A DNA stretch of 64,000 nt, taken from assembly GCA_002238945.1 (NCBI GenBank), contig MPNI01000005.1:38568-102567 (forward strand). Reading direction: 5' to 3'. Below, one piece after another: positions 47,344 through 57,190 of the stretch; position 1 is the first letter of the stretch; each line of letters opens with the position of its first letter. This stretch comes from Proteobacteria bacterium bin106. Its GTDB lineage: Bacteria; Bdellovibrionota_B; Oligoflexia; Oligoflexales; Bin106. The translations under genes were made by a program, and so were the position numbers. Below the pieces are notes generated by a model. The model was not told the origin of the DNA, ran no database searches, and saw nothing but the letters and a program-made list of their open reading frames with translations.

Positions 47344-48870
47344 ATGTTTACTAAACCATTTATCAAAACTATATATCATCAAAAAAAAGGATTTTCTCTC
47401 ATAGAAATTATGATGGCTACTTTGATTGTTGGTCTCATAATCTTTGGAGTAAATACTATGATTTTAGATTCACAAAAAGAGGTAGACTACCTTCAAAAGG
47501 AGGCAAGTAGTGGAGAAGCCCATAAACTATTTGCATTACGCTGGAGCAATCTCATACATAGAGCCACTCTAGCTCCACACTTTCAAAAAATGCCCGTCTC
47601 ATTTGATCTCCCAGGTTTTAAAGACTGCACCGAACTTACAGAGCCTGATCAAGGTGGGGGCTGTTTTTTTAAGTTCAAAAAAGCAATAGCTACTCACAAA
47701 AAACTGCCTTTCTGCCCAGTAAAATCCATCGAGATCAAAAGACAATTTAAAGAAAGAGATATAAAAGGCGTCAATTTTTTCAAAGATGAAGATATTAAAA
47801 TGCATGATAAGGCAGATTATCCATCTATAATAGGTGGAACATTCGAATATCCAACCATTCCGGTAATTCGTAAAAAAAAGAGTAAAGAAAGATACTATGT
47901 AGGATGGAAAATATCAAAAAAGAAGCCTTTTCTACTTCTTAGTAAAATCAAAGACATTGATTTTACATTCTCTATTCCTAGAAAATTAGGAGCTTTCAAT
48001 AGAGATTGCAGAGCAGATAGTCCATATACAGATGATAAATATGTCCTTGTGGGACGCACATCACTAGACCCTAGCCAACCTAGCCAACAAGATATTCTAA
48101 AAAATAAGCTAGAATTAATGGAAAATCAATGGATGGTTTTTTATGTCAGACATTATCCACAAATATATACGCTAAAATATATTAAAGAGATTGAATTCTG
48201 TGATAGAGACAAAGCAGAAATGTGCATGGAAATAATAAATTCAGTATTACCAAGCGATTATCATATTTCTAAAGATCACATAACAACACAAAACAACTAC
48301 TACTATATAGAAACAAAGAAAGATTACGCTATGACTTATTTTAGTAATACTGAGCTATACGATGAAAATATAGGAAAAGATATAAAATGGCCGAAAGCAA
48401 CCACCACCTATTCATCCCCTTTTCCTTTATCAAGATTTTCTGCTATAGAGAAAATACCGACAGATGACAAAACTTGTAACGATGACAAATATTTAAAAAA
48501 CATCTATATTACTGATTATCTTATGACATCTAAAACTGAGATCATTGGCATTCCAGTAGTATTAAACTCCATCAAAATAAGGAATATTATAAACAGCAGA
48601 GTCAAAAGAGATAGCAAAAGACAGTTATATAATGAATTTTTTGTTGATGATAAAATTGGTAAAAAAAGAACACTCATTAATAACCTACGCTTTCAATATG
48701 GAGAATCTGCTGCCATAAATCCTACAACAAGCAAAAAAAGATCCATTGAAAGCATCATTATTGCCCGAGAGATTGGCACTAGAAAAATTTCTGTTTTTTC
48801 AGTTGATCTTGATGAAAATAAAAGAATTATTGACGATACAGAAACTAATGTATGTGGAAAAAATACATAA
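47344..48870 (+). CDS. Large PilW-like type IV minor pilin/pseudopilin
   Basis: The leader ends QKKG, and the mature N-terminus is FSLIEIMMATLIVGLIIFGV with Glu at position 5, a perfect class III prepilin site for PilD cleavage (after Gly16). The remaining 490 or so residues are unusually long: minor pilins are generally 150-350. The body is Lys/Asp/Ile-rich, with eight or so Cys (PFCPVK, NRDCRAD, EFCDRDKAEMCME). It probably assembles into a pilus or pseudopilus tip with a large passenger. It lies 53 bp before the PilX-like gene. Confidence 0.8.
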   Translation: MFTKPFIKTIYHQKKGFSLIEIMMATLIVGLIIFGVNTMILDSQKEVDYLQKEASSGEAHKLFALRWSNLIHRATLAPHFQKMPVSFDLPGFKDCTELTEPDQGGGCFFKFKKAIATHKKLPFCPVKSIEIKRQFKERDIKGVNFFKDEDIKMHDKADYPSIIGGTFEYPTIPVIRKKKSKERYYVGWKISKKKPFLLLSKIKDIDFTFSIPRKLGAFNRDCRADSPYTDDKYVLVGRTSLDPSQPSQQDILKNKLELMENQWMVFYVRHYPQIYTLKYIKEIEFCDRDKAEMCMEIINSVLPSDYHISKDHITTQNNYYYIETKKDYAMTYFSNTELYDENIGKDIKWPKATTTYSSPFPLSRFSAIEKIPTDDKTCNDDKYLKNIYITDYLMTSKTEIIGIPVVLNSIKIRNIINSRVKRDSKRQLYNEFFVDDKIGKKRTLINNLRFQYGESAAINPTTSKKRSIESIIIAREIGTRKISVFSVDLDENKRIIDDTETNVCGKNT

Positions 48871-48923
48871 TACTAAAAATATATAGATAGTATTATTTTA
48901 TTTATCAGTAAAAAATAAAAAAT

Positions 48924-50828
48924 ATGTGTAAAAATATTATGATTAAAAAAAAATCAGATCATATCAATAATCACAAGATATATCATAGTGAAAATGGATT
49001 TGCTATACTTATTTTAGTATCAATAGCATCAATCATACTTCTTTCTTTTAATCTTTTAAATAATGCTAATAGCATAGCTCTTTCTGGCAATAAACAAGAA
49101 GTTATAGCTCGACAATTCTTTGAGATGATAACGGCAAAAATACGAAGTTCTATCCATAAAGGAACATTAGAAGTTTGCCCTGGATCTTTAGATCTATCTG
49201 ATAATTTCAATAATTATGTTTTATCTCTTATAGATACGATGCCAAGTGGTAAGAGTATCATTTTTGAGAAAAAAGATGATGATAATCATTTTTGTCCATT
49301 TAGCGAAACAGACCTAGACAATCCAAACAATGCTATAAAAAAATATATCAAAAATTATAAGATTGATATTTCAAATTCTGGAAGATCACCGACTGATCAC
49401 GAATTAAGTCCTTATCGGATTATCAAAATAAGCGGTAATATAACTATTAAGGCTATTCCAGGATATAAAAAAGACAGAAATTTTAAGACATTAACAAAAT
49501 CTTACAAAATAGATTTAATGAGCATATCTCGATATGGATTGCTGTTTTGGGGAAATAATCCAGAACCAATTAAGTTAAAAGACGGAGCTAAATTAATAGT
49601 ATATTCTGATGTCTTGGTAACAGACTCTAACAAACTTATATATTACCCATCCACTCCTGACCCAGACTCATGGGATTTCAATGACCCACCAGTTCAAATG
49701 TTAGGTAAAGTACATACAATAAAAAAAAAGTTAGACATAAATAATCAAAGCAGCTTCAATTTTGATATCTATAAAAGCATCTATAAAAGAGGAGTTTCTA
49801 CAGGAACATATAACACTCATAATCCAAATTATTTGACAAAAAATTTTCCTAATGCCAGATCCGAAAAATGGAAGCTAAATATAAAATATTTTAGAGATCA
49901 GAATACAATACATCATAATAATAGTAGTAATCAAGGTATGAAATTCTATGGTTCGTGTAAAGAAGACTCAGGTCTTACCGACGAATTAAACGAATCTGAA
50001 ACAAGCAAACCATTCATTACGGAAAAGACTGATTCTTTTCCTTTTCATCCAGATAGTATAGACAAGGACCAACCAGAAGACTATCATTCATGCAACAATA
50101 AAATTGGATATTATGTATATACAAATACTAATGAATCTTTAACTATCAAGCTCGGTAAAGAGCCCAAGCTCGGTGAAGAGCCCGTATCAACAAGCCCTGA
50201 CGCATTTTCTAGCATATTTTGCGGGAGTATTACTGCTGATAAATTAATCATTGAGATAGATTCATCAGAATATACTAATTTTGCTCTTATTGGTATTTTT
50301 AATGTTAATAGTATCGAAGTTAGAGGCTCAGCAAAAGATAAAAAAATATATATCTACAACCCTATTCAAAATAGCCGATTTGGTAGATTTGTAAAACAAT
50401 TCAAAGAAAATAACTATAAGTATGATAAGATTATTGGACATAAATATCTAAAGGAATACGTGATAAATACATCTCCCCATCTATTGTTTAATATTTTTAA
50501 GCCAATTCTTAGAAATGACGCCTACAATTTATTCAGTGAAGCAAGAAAAATCGATGAAATTTACCAAAAGTGCTATACAGGAGAGAACATATATTCTCTG
50601 CCGAGAAAGATGCTTATTACCAATAAACAAAAAAATTACTCTAATCAATATAAAATTAAATGTCCTGATAGCATAGATAGTACAGAACGACCATATTGTT
50701 CCCCAGGTATAAGTAAAGAACTATCGAAGATGTATTTTTATAACGGCAATAATAAACCTATAAAATTTCGAGATCATGTAGGAGACTATAAACAAGAGCC
50801 TTATTATATGATATCAGAATATTTATGA
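48924..50828 (+). CDS. Large PilX/GspK-like protein with prepilin-type N-terminus
   Basis: After a long basic leader comes ENGFAILILVSIASIILLSFNLL (split here as GFAILILV and IILLSFNLL). This is a pilin-like helix with Gly before Phe but without Glu5, as in PilX and GspK (first to assemble at a tip). The 634 residues far exceed typical PilX (about 170-200). The body is AT-rich in coding, Asn/Lys/Ser/Tyr-rich, with a tandem 18-bp repeat (KLGKEP/KLGEEP). No known adhesin motif is recognised. With the preceding gene it looks like a two-gene tip unit. Confidence 0.65.
   Translation: MCKNIMIKKKSDHINNHKIYHSENGFAILILVSIASIILLSFNLLNNANSIALSGNKQEVIARQFFEMITAKIRSSIHKGTLEVCPGSLDLSDNFNNYVLSLIDTMPSGKSIIFEKKDDDNHFCPFSETDLDNPNNAIKKYIKNYKIDISNSGRSPTDHELSPYRIIKISGNITIKAIPGYKKDRNFKTLTKSYKIDLMSISRYGLLFWGNNPEPIKLKDGAKLIVYSDVLVTDSNKLIYYPSTPDPDSWDFNDPPVQMLGKVHTIKKKLDINNQSSFNFDIYKSIYKRGVSTGTYNTHNPNYLTKNFPNARSEKWKLNIKYFRDQNTIHHNNSSNQGMKFYGSCKEDSGLTDELNESETSKPFITEKTDSFPFHPDSIDKDQPEDYHSCNNKIGYYVYTNTNESLTIKLGKEPKLGEEPVSTSPDAFSSIFCGSITADKLIIEIDSSEYTNFALIGIFNVNSIEVRGSAKDKKIYIYNPIQNSRFGRFVKQFKENNYKYDKIIGHKYLKEYVINTSPHLLFNIFKPILRNDAYNLFSEARKIDEIYQKCYTGENIYSLPRKMLITNKQKNYSNQYKIKCPDSIDSTERPYCSPGISKELSKMYFYNGNNKPIKFRDHVGDYKQEPYYMISEYL
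50148..50183. repeat. Tandem repeat, 18 bp x 2, in frame
   Basis: AAGCTCGGTAAAGAGCCC and AAGCTCGGTGAAGAGCCC encode KLGKEP and KLGEEP in the PilX-like protein. Confidence 0.9.
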
Positions 50829-51242
50829 ATAATTTTCTGCTTTAAGCATCTTTATCATAGCTGACTTATTAGCATTATTCTCTACAATAGCTTAAATCAT
50901 CGGGGTAAAGGTCTGTGAATATTTTACGAACATATTATGACGTGATTTATCAAAAAAATTCTATCATTCATAGCTATTATAACTAGCTATTATAACTAGC
51001 TATTATAATTCTCACATTTTTCACATGCTCATAAACCATATGACCATCTTACCTAAACCCATGCTACATGTCAGTTTGCATTTTACGCCTTTACCTGCCA
51101 AGCGATGAAATGAGATATTACATATTGTGACAAAAAAATACAGTATCTCTCAATAATCACCACTGTGAGATTTTTCTCCCTTGATCTGTATGTTCTTGCT
51201 TGTGGAAAATATCTGTGCACTTTTTTAGCTGATAGTTATGTT
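50829..51242. other. Intergenic region between convergent pilin-like genes
   Basis: About 410 bp with no gene. It holds the 13-bp triple repeat at 50972-51010. No strong terminator is seen. Confidence 0.5.
50972..51010. repeat. Tandem repeat, 13 bp x 3
   Basis: AGCTATTATAACT occurs twice exactly, then AGCTATTATAATT. It is non-coding, between two convergent pilin-like genes. Confidence 0.92.
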
Positions 51243-51788
51243 TCAGTAACCATAATTTCTTAATACTTTGGCAGTTAATCGTGATAAACCTTTGCCTGAG
51301 GAAGTGTGAACACTCACCACATTAAGACGAATATAATCATGATTTCTTTGAGGGATAATATAAGCAATATAGCGGGCATGTTCACAATGCTTTAGATCCA
51401 CTTTGTTTTTTGTCGTACACTCTTGATCTTTCTCTCCTTTAGTCATACAACTGATAAATTCTCTGACTTTCCCAGACTCTACCAACGCAAAGTCTGCTAT
51501 CCCCTCATGATTCTCTATGGCTAACAGTCCTTTATTGTAGCAAGCATAATAGCTATGTTTATCAAAAGTGGGAAAGTTATGATATCCCACAGAAACATGT
51601 GTTATAAGATAATCCATAAGAGTTTGCATTTTGATCATTTGATTTTGCTTCTGAACAACCCTCCTGCCATCGCCACGATTAAAATTGACAAAATAGGCAA
51701 CTAAAGCAAATAGTGCTGCAGCCACTGTCACTTCTAATAAAGAAAATCCGGCTACTTGCTTTAGCGGTTTCATCAATATATTACGCAC
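51243..51788 (-). CDS. Type IV pilin-like protein (minor pilin/pseudopilin)
   Basis: The prepilin site is VAG/FSLLEVTVAAALFALVAYFV, with Glu5 present. The body of about 165 residues is normal for a minor pilin (PilV/GspI-size) and has several Cys (YYACYN, FISCMT, DQECTT, KHCEHA) able to form disulfides. Start is GTG 51788 (AGGT just upstream), giving a 14-residue leader; ATG 51773 would leave nine. It is convergent with the PilW/PilX-like pair and may belong to the same machine, though it is a separate transcript. Confidence 0.8.
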   Translation of the reverse strand: MRNILMKPLKQVAGFSLLEVTVAAALFALVAYFVNFNRGDGRRVVQKQNQMIKMQTLMDYLITHVSVGYHNFPTFDKHSYYACYNKGLLAIENHEGIADFALVESGKVREFISCMTKGEKDQECTTKNKVDLKHCEHARYIAYIIPQRNHDYIRLNVVSVHTSSGKGLSRLTAKVLRNYGY

Positions 51789-51902
51789 TATACCTACCCA
51801 TAAGGATTGAAATAACTTATCTCCTTATCGACAGATATTCATGACTTATGATGATGCATATTGTCACCATAACCTTCGCATATATGAAAAACATCAACAT
51901 CG

Positions 51903-54299
51903 TTAATGATTCTTGCCATTATCTTCACCTTCAGGGCTGTTTACCAAAAGCTTATCTTGAGCTTTTGGTAAATGTATCCGTTTCAAAAGAGTTGCTAGTC
52001 TTGTAAAACGAGGCGGAAGGGCAGGTTTTTTCAAAGATGCATCCACAGCATGAGCCATGCCAATCATCAACACATGATGTTTAGCACGTGTGATGGCCGT
52101 GTAGAGTAAGTTTTTTCCAAGCATCATATGATGCGAAGAACTCAAAGGTATGATGACTGTATGAAATTCAGAGCCTTGAGATTTATGAATAGTGATGGCA
52201 TAAGCTAACTTCAAATCTTTGATGCTATCTTTATCATAATGCACCGATCTCTCACCTGAATGAGCAAAGGCAACATCCATGGCTATAATCTTTTGGGACT
52301 TGTTATAAGAGACATCTTGAACAAAGCCAATATCTCCATTAAACACACCTAACTGATAGTTATTCACTGTTTGAATCACCTTATCTCCCACTGCAAAAGA
52401 AATAGCCTCATTGTGAGATGTAACACGAGTAGATGCTTTCTTCTCAGCACGAGGACACAGCAAAGGCTGTAAGCTGCGGTTAAGACTATCACAGCCAAGA
52501 TCACCTTTATTAACAGGACAAAGAATTTGGATATCCCGTAGAGGATCTAAGTGCGCAAATCTTTGACGAATACTTGTAAGCATCATCTCTTTGATATCTA
52601 TATGAGAATCTGCAGAAATAAATGTACAACTATCCACAGAAAGATCCACTGGCAGCATAGACGTTGGCAGTGACTGACTAAAAACTTCAGGAAGCCTACA
52701 CTGCTGAATAGCTTTTGCTGTGCTGATAATGGGAGAAAAAGCAGCTTGACGAAAGATGTCTTTTAAAGTGAGATGAACGATAGCCCCAGAGAGAATACAA
52801 TCTTCTAAAAAACATCCCATCCCCACACTAGGAAGTTGATGAGGATCTCCAATGATAATCAATTGTGTCCGTGGAGATAAAGCTGCCAAAAGAGCCTTAG
52901 CTAAATACAGATCTATCATAGATCCCTCATCCACCACCACCATATCGCATTCAAGAACACGCTGAGCATTACGAGCAAAACTATTTTCCATAGGAGACCA
53001 CTCAAGCAACCTATGAAGAGTTTTAGCATTGTTCGAAGTCACTTCTTTCATACGTTGAGCAGCTCTCCCTGTGGGAGAAGCTAAAGCTACTTCAAGTTTT
53101 AACTGTGAGGCAGCATACAAAATAGCCTTCAGTGTTGTGGTTTTTCCAACCCCAGCACCTCCAGTAAGAATAAAGATAGGCTCTCTAAGAGCATAAAAAA
53201 CGGCACGTTTTTGAGTAGCTGTTAAGGTTTCCTTGCTACTAGCTTCAAGACCAGCAAGCCATTCATCTACCTCAGAGGCTAAAATAGCCTTTTTGGAACG
53301 AGCCGTAAGATCAGCAAGCATCTGAGCAACACCCGATTCGAGATGAAAACTCACAGAAAGATAACATAAGGTCACGGCAGGAAAACTATGATAGTAAGAC
53401 TGCTTCAAACTCTTACCATCCTCTTTAACCATCACCATCAGTTGATCTTTTGCCAAATCCTGACACGCTACATCCATATGCTCAACAACATGCTCTTCGC
53501 TACAACCCAATAATCCAGGAAGCTTTGCTAGCAAACGATCCTTTGGGACAAAACAATTGCCATAAAAATCTTTGGCATATTTGAGAAGATGCAATATGCC
53601 TGCCTGCATTCTCTGCAAAGAAAGAGGATCAATACCTAAGGATAGTGCCAAATTATCCACTGTCTTAAAACCTAGCCCAGAAACCAAACCCACCAATGCA
53701 TAAGGCCGTTTGCGTATAGCTAATAGAGCATCATTTGGCAAAACGGTCAGTAGCTTATGAATTTTTTGCATACTCATACCATGACCGCTGAGTAACAAAA
53801 TAATATCTTTACTGGCCAAATGAAGTTGCCATTGTTTTTTGATCTCAGAAATACGTTTTTTAGATAAACCTTTAATCTCTGATAAACGCTCAGGATGATG
53901 AGAAAGAATATCAGAGGTCTTGTCAGCAAAAGCTTTCACAACTTTTTGAGCTGTTTTCTCACCAAGTCCAGCTATATCTTTAAATATCACTTGATGAAGA
54001 AAAGCTATCATAGCCTTATCACCCACAGGCTCTACATGCTGGTAAGAATGCAACACAAACTGTTTGCCAAAGACGTTATGAGTCTTCCATCCACCTTTGC
54101 CACAAAAGACCATACCCACATGAGCATCCCGTAACACTCCTGTTACTGTAACAAGCTTTTCTTCTTTTTTTAAATCACACTCAAACACACCCCAATGAGA
54201 TTCTTCGTTGTGAAAACGAATAGCCTCAATTTCAAAAGTAAAAGAGAGCATAGACTCAACATTCACTGCCATAGATGTTACCGAATTAGCTTGTGACAT
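51903..54299 (-). CDS. recD2: RecD2-type 5'-3' DNA helicase
   Basis: RecD2 is the RecBC-independent superfamily 1B helicase. It has an N-terminal OB-like region (IRFHNEESHWGVFECDLK), HhH motifs (IAGLGEKTAQKVVKAF; IKGLSKKRISEIKKQ; SGLGFKTVDNLA), Walker A GGAGVGKTTTL, motif II VVDEGSMIDL (usual DEAS), GDPHQLPSVGMG, and motif VI YTAITRAKHHVLMIG. Length from ATG 54299 is 798; in-frame starts further up (to GTG 54386) add residues unlike the family. It acts in replication-associated repair; RecBC is not visible in this window. Confidence 0.93.
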   Translation of the reverse strand: MSQANSVTSMAVNVESMLSFTFEIEAIRFHNEESHWGVFECDLKKEEKLVTVTGVLRDAHVGMVFCGKGGWKTHNVFGKQFVLHSYQHVEPVGDKAMIAFLHQVIFKDIAGLGEKTAQKVVKAFADKTSDILSHHPERLSEIKGLSKKRISEIKKQWQLHLASKDIILLLSGHGMSMQKIHKLLTVLPNDALLAIRKRPYALVGLVSGLGFKTVDNLALSLGIDPLSLQRMQAGILHLLKYAKDFYGNCFVPKDRLLAKLPGLLGCSEEHVVEHMDVACQDLAKDQLMVMVKEDGKSLKQSYYHSFPAVTLCYLSVSFHLESGVAQMLADLTARSKKAILASEVDEWLAGLEASSKETLTATQKRAVFYALREPIFILTGGAGVGKTTTLKAILYAASQLKLEVALASPTGRAAQRMKEVTSNNAKTLHRLLEWSPMENSFARNAQRVLECDMVVVDEGSMIDLYLAKALLAALSPRTQLIIIGDPHQLPSVGMGCFLEDCILSGAIVHLTLKDIFRQAAFSPIISTAKAIQQCRLPEVFSQSLPTSMLPVDLSVDSCTFISADSHIDIKEMMLTSIRQRFAHLDPLRDIQILCPVNKGDLGCDSLNRSLQPLLCPRAEKKASTRVTSHNEAISFAVGDKVIQTVNNYQLGVFNGDIGFVQDVSYNKSQKIIAMDVAFAHSGERSVHYDKDSIKDLKLAYAITIHKSQGSEFHTVIIPLSSSHHMMLGKNLLYTAITRAKHHVLMIGMAHAVDASLKKPALPPRFTRLATLLKRIHLPKAQDKLLVNSPEGEDNGKNH

Positions 54300-54794
54300 A
54301 TCCCATTCTTTCATCATATTTATATGTATTAATGTATTTATGTTTTTCTGTGTTTTGCCATATGTCTCTACTCTATCAACATTCACATACCTCTTTCTAT
54401 CTCCCTATCTCCATCCATCATATGCTCCATCCATGCCATGACTTGCCCTATTTATTGTACTATTTATACTATTTGTACTATTTATACTACGCTGGCTCAG
54501 GAGAGTGCAGTGATTTTCCACACTCCACTTCTGAGTCTTTGCCATAAATAGAGCGCTTGCACTTCCTATCGGATCCATCATACTGCTTGGAGACAAAAAT
54601 ACATAATCCCTTTTCCCATACCCCTCACCATCTCATCAGAATCACTTCTTTGCTTTCAAAAAAGTATTGTGCCATCACTTATGAAACCTATGTGATGGCA
54701 TCCACAAAGTGACGATGGATAAGCGAGTCATAGAAACAAAACAGGTATAATAGTTAGATATTTATAGCGTATTTTTCAAAGCACTTTGGGTCAC
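54300..54794. other. Divergent spacer between recD2 and yciO
   Basis: About 490 bp with no gene. It contains a 9-bp TACTATTTA array (54458-54484) and a TATAAT at 54746-54751 that could be the -10 of the downstream gene, without a matching -35. Confidence 0.5.
54458..54484. repeat. Tandem repeat, 9 bp x 3
   Basis: TACTATTTA, TACTATTTG and TACTATTTA are head to tail in the recD2-yciO spacer; TACTAC follows. Confidence 0.85.
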
Positions 54795-55424
54795 ATGATG
54801 AAAACACTCTACACTTACGAAAATCCAGCTCCTAGCAAAGATCTGCTTGAGATAACACGATGCCTTGAAGATGGTGGAGTGATGGCATACCCAACTGATG
54901 TGAACTGGGCATTTGGTTGTTTAGCTAATCATAAAAAAGCTTTAAAACGCCTCCAAGGATTACGCAAGTCTTCTGATCATCCAGCACCATTAGCCTTGAT
55001 GTTTCAAGATATGAGCCATATCTCTAATTACACTTATCTTGATAACCATGCCTTTAGATTATTGAAAAAATGGCTTCCCGGACCTTATACCATCCTGTTA
55101 AAACCCCATCCTCGCTTAGGTAAGCTACTGCCACAAAAACGACCAAACGTGGGAGTAAGGATTCCCAAAAGACCCCTTCTTATGGAAATTCTGCCACATC
55201 TTCCCTGTCCTCTTGCTACCACCACGGTATTTTTGCCAAACAAAAAAGATAACACTTACCTTAAGCCTTCATCAGCTTATGATATTGGCCAATATTTCTT
55301 TTATGATATTGATTTACTATTGGATCTATCCATCTCACTGCCCATGGCAGAAACCACTGTTATCTCACTCAGCGATCACCACCCTGTACTCATTAGACAA
55401 GGTATTGCACCTTTTAACATTTAG
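54795..55424 (+). CDS. Sua5/YciO/YrdC-family protein, YciO type
   Basis: The fold is that of TsaC/Sua5, which makes threonylcarbamoyl-AMP for tRNA t6A. Motifs are GGVMAYPTDVNWAFGC, the KRLQGLRKSSDHPAPLALMF segment, NHAFRLLKKWLPGPYTILLK, VGVRIPKRPLLMEIL and TTVISLSDHHPVLIRQG. The wording FRLLK..PGPYT and the length (209) fit YciO better than TsaC. YciO's role is less certain than TsaC's. No other t6A gene lies here. I start at ATG 54795; the TTG at 54786 has no site. lipB follows after 30 bp. Confidence 0.88.
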   Translation: MMKTLYTYENPAPSKDLLEITRCLEDGGVMAYPTDVNWAFGCLANHKKALKRLQGLRKSSDHPAPLALMFQDMSHISNYTYLDNHAFRLLKKWLPGPYTILLKPHPRLGKLLPQKRPNVGVRIPKRPLLMEILPHLPCPLATTTVFLPNKKDNTYLKPSSAYDIGQYFFYDIDLLLDLSISLPMAETTVISLSDHHPVLIRQGIAPFNI

Positions 55425-55454
55425 TCCATCTCAATACGTATCTTTATTTCCATC

Positions 55455-56249
55455 ATGAAAAACATCTCACTTACAGTGGTGCCATGCGGAACCATTAGCT
55501 ATCAAGAAGGCCTCGATCTACAAGCCCAAGCACGATCCCTTCTCATCAAAAAAACCACCCAACCCCCTCAAGGTATCATCTTGATTTGCGAACATCACCC
55601 CCCCATTATCACCACAGGAAAGAACGCTCCTTTAGACTCCCTTCTCCTATCTGTTGAAGAGCTTGCCAAGAAAGGTATCGATTTTCTACGTACCACCCGA
55701 GGAGGCAATGTTACCTACCATGGCAAAGGACAGCTGGTCATTTATCCCATCATCTCCCTCAAAGACCTCTCCTTTGGAGTGAAAGAATATGTGTATTCTC
55801 TCCAAGAAGCCCTGATCTGTGCTTTAAAACATTTCGCCATCACCGCCTATCATGATAGCCAATATCCTGGAGTATGGGTGAAGGATAGAAAAGAAGTACA
55901 ATCTTTCAAAAAGATAAAACATCGCAAAATTGCTGCCGTAGGACTTGCCATAAAGCGAGGTATCAGTTGTCATGGCATGGCTATCAATATTGATCTTGAT
56001 ACCACTCCGTATTCTTACATTATCCCATGTGGTATCCAACAAGATAGCTCACGTGGCATTACCACTCTAAAAGAAGAAATCAACATATCATCTTCTCATA
56101 GCTCACAACGAGCACAAGCCTTGCAAGTATCAAACACAAAAGAGCTTTCATCACAGCTCTGCAAACATGTTTTTGCTCACTTAGAAACACAGTGGCAGGC
56201 AGAAGTAACACACATCATAGATAAAGATCAATTAAGCTTAAAACATTGA
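55455..56249 (+). CDS. lipB: Octanoyltransferase LipB
   Basis: LipB transfers octanoate from acyl carrier protein to lipoyl domains. It has the signature RTTRGGNVTYHGKGQLVIYP (80-98), the acyl-site Lys158 in KIAAVGLAIKRGISCHG, and the catalytic Cys192 in YIIPCGI. Length is 264, long for the family (about 210-230), with an extended C-terminus. The last 22 bp overlap the 3' end of the convergent lipoprotein gene. lipA is not adjacent. Confidence 0.95.
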   Translation: MKNISLTVVPCGTISYQEGLDLQAQARSLLIKKTTQPPQGIILICEHHPPIITTGKNAPLDSLLLSVEELAKKGIDFLRTTRGGNVTYHGKGQLVIYPIISLKDLSFGVKEYVYSLQEALICALKHFAITAYHDSQYPGVWVKDRKEVQSFKKIKHRKIAAVGLAIKRGISCHGMAINIDLDTTPYSYIIPCGIQQDSSRGITTLKEEINISSSHSSQRAQALQVSNTKELSSQLCKHVFAHLETQWQAEVTHIIDKDQLSLKH

Positions 56250-57190
56250 GGCTTTTTAGCCATAGAAGCTGCTCTACTCACATGAGGAACACACCACTTT
56301 GTAATGTCTCTTTGATCAAATGAGCCCGTTGAAATAAGATGAATAGCTAGCAAAGGAAGATACTGTTTCAAATCCTCTACAGGATGTTGCTCTTTACTTA
56401 AAATATGATCAAAATCCATATCTGAAAGCAGCGGAACACTGCCCAATTGATTGTCTCTAAGAGCATAATTGAGTTTTCTTACAAAAATATCATCTTCAGC
56501 TAGTGTTTTATCACTATCGGTATTCTCAGGAGATGATACTGGCGGCTCAATAGCTGATAAACGTTTTATACGCATCATAACAGTTTGGAATCTGGAATCT
56601 AAGGCTACATAACGACCCGCCCAACTACCTAAATACGCACCAGCCAATGTAATGATAATCACTCCTAATATACTTGAAGACGATATCTTGCCAGCAGTTG
56701 AAAAATCCAACATGCGAGTCGCACCCACAATAGCAGCAAAACCACCAAAACCTGCTCCCATAACTTCCATGACAAAAAGCCGGTCATGTAAGTCCTTTAC
56801 TTGATTGTGAACATCACTGATGGTGTTACGGTATTGATCAAATACCTCTTTTTCGTGATCTGTCATCGTGCCACGAGCCACCGGCACTAAAGAAAAATTC
56901 AGCTGACCACGAACTCCCTCAAAGGCATTGACACATTGAACCGTTGATCTACCACCTTTCAGAGTACAAACTCGAAAATAATAGGCACGCTCCAAATCTC
57001 CCACTGAATCATCGCTAACCACATCATGAGAAGCCAAAGATAACACCAAAGATTTATCACTAAGAGCACTCAGTGAAGATTCTTCATTCTGATTGTTTTT
57101 TAACAATCTACATGAAGATACCGCCATAACCACAAGACAAAACACCGTACTGCGGACACAAAACCATCGCAGCAAACCTAACGATGACAT
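56228..57190 (-). CDS. Lipoprotein with Gly-rich membrane segment
   Basis: ATG 57190 gives a signal peptide ending VVMAVSSC. Early in the mature part, RAYYFRVCTLKG...VQCVNAF resembles a Cys-x(n)-Cys-x-N block in the lipoprotein at 59805-60680. Two Gly-rich hydrophobic helices follow (VMGAGFGGFAAIVGATRML; ILGVIIITLAGAYLGSWAG). A Cys pair lies near the C-terminus (TKWCVPH; KPQCFKLN). The two helices could form a hairpin in the membrane. Function unknown. Its 3' end overlaps lipB by 22 bp. Confidence 0.65.
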   Translation of the reverse strand: MSSLGLLRWFCVRSTVFCLVVMAVSSCRLLKNNQNEESSLSALSDKSLVLSLASHDVVSDDSVGDLERAYYFRVCTLKGGRSTVQCVNAFEGVRGQLNFSLVPVARGTMTDHEKEVFDQYRNTISDVHNQVKDLHDRLFVMEVMGAGFGGFAAIVGATRMLDFSTAGKISSSSILGVIIITLAGAYLGSWAGRYVALDSRFQTVMMRIKRLSAIEPPVSSPENTDSDKTLAEDDIFVRKLNYALRDNQLGSVPLLSDMDFDHILSKEQHPVEDLKQYLPLLAIHLISTGSFDQRDITKWCVPHVSRAASMAKKPQCFKLN

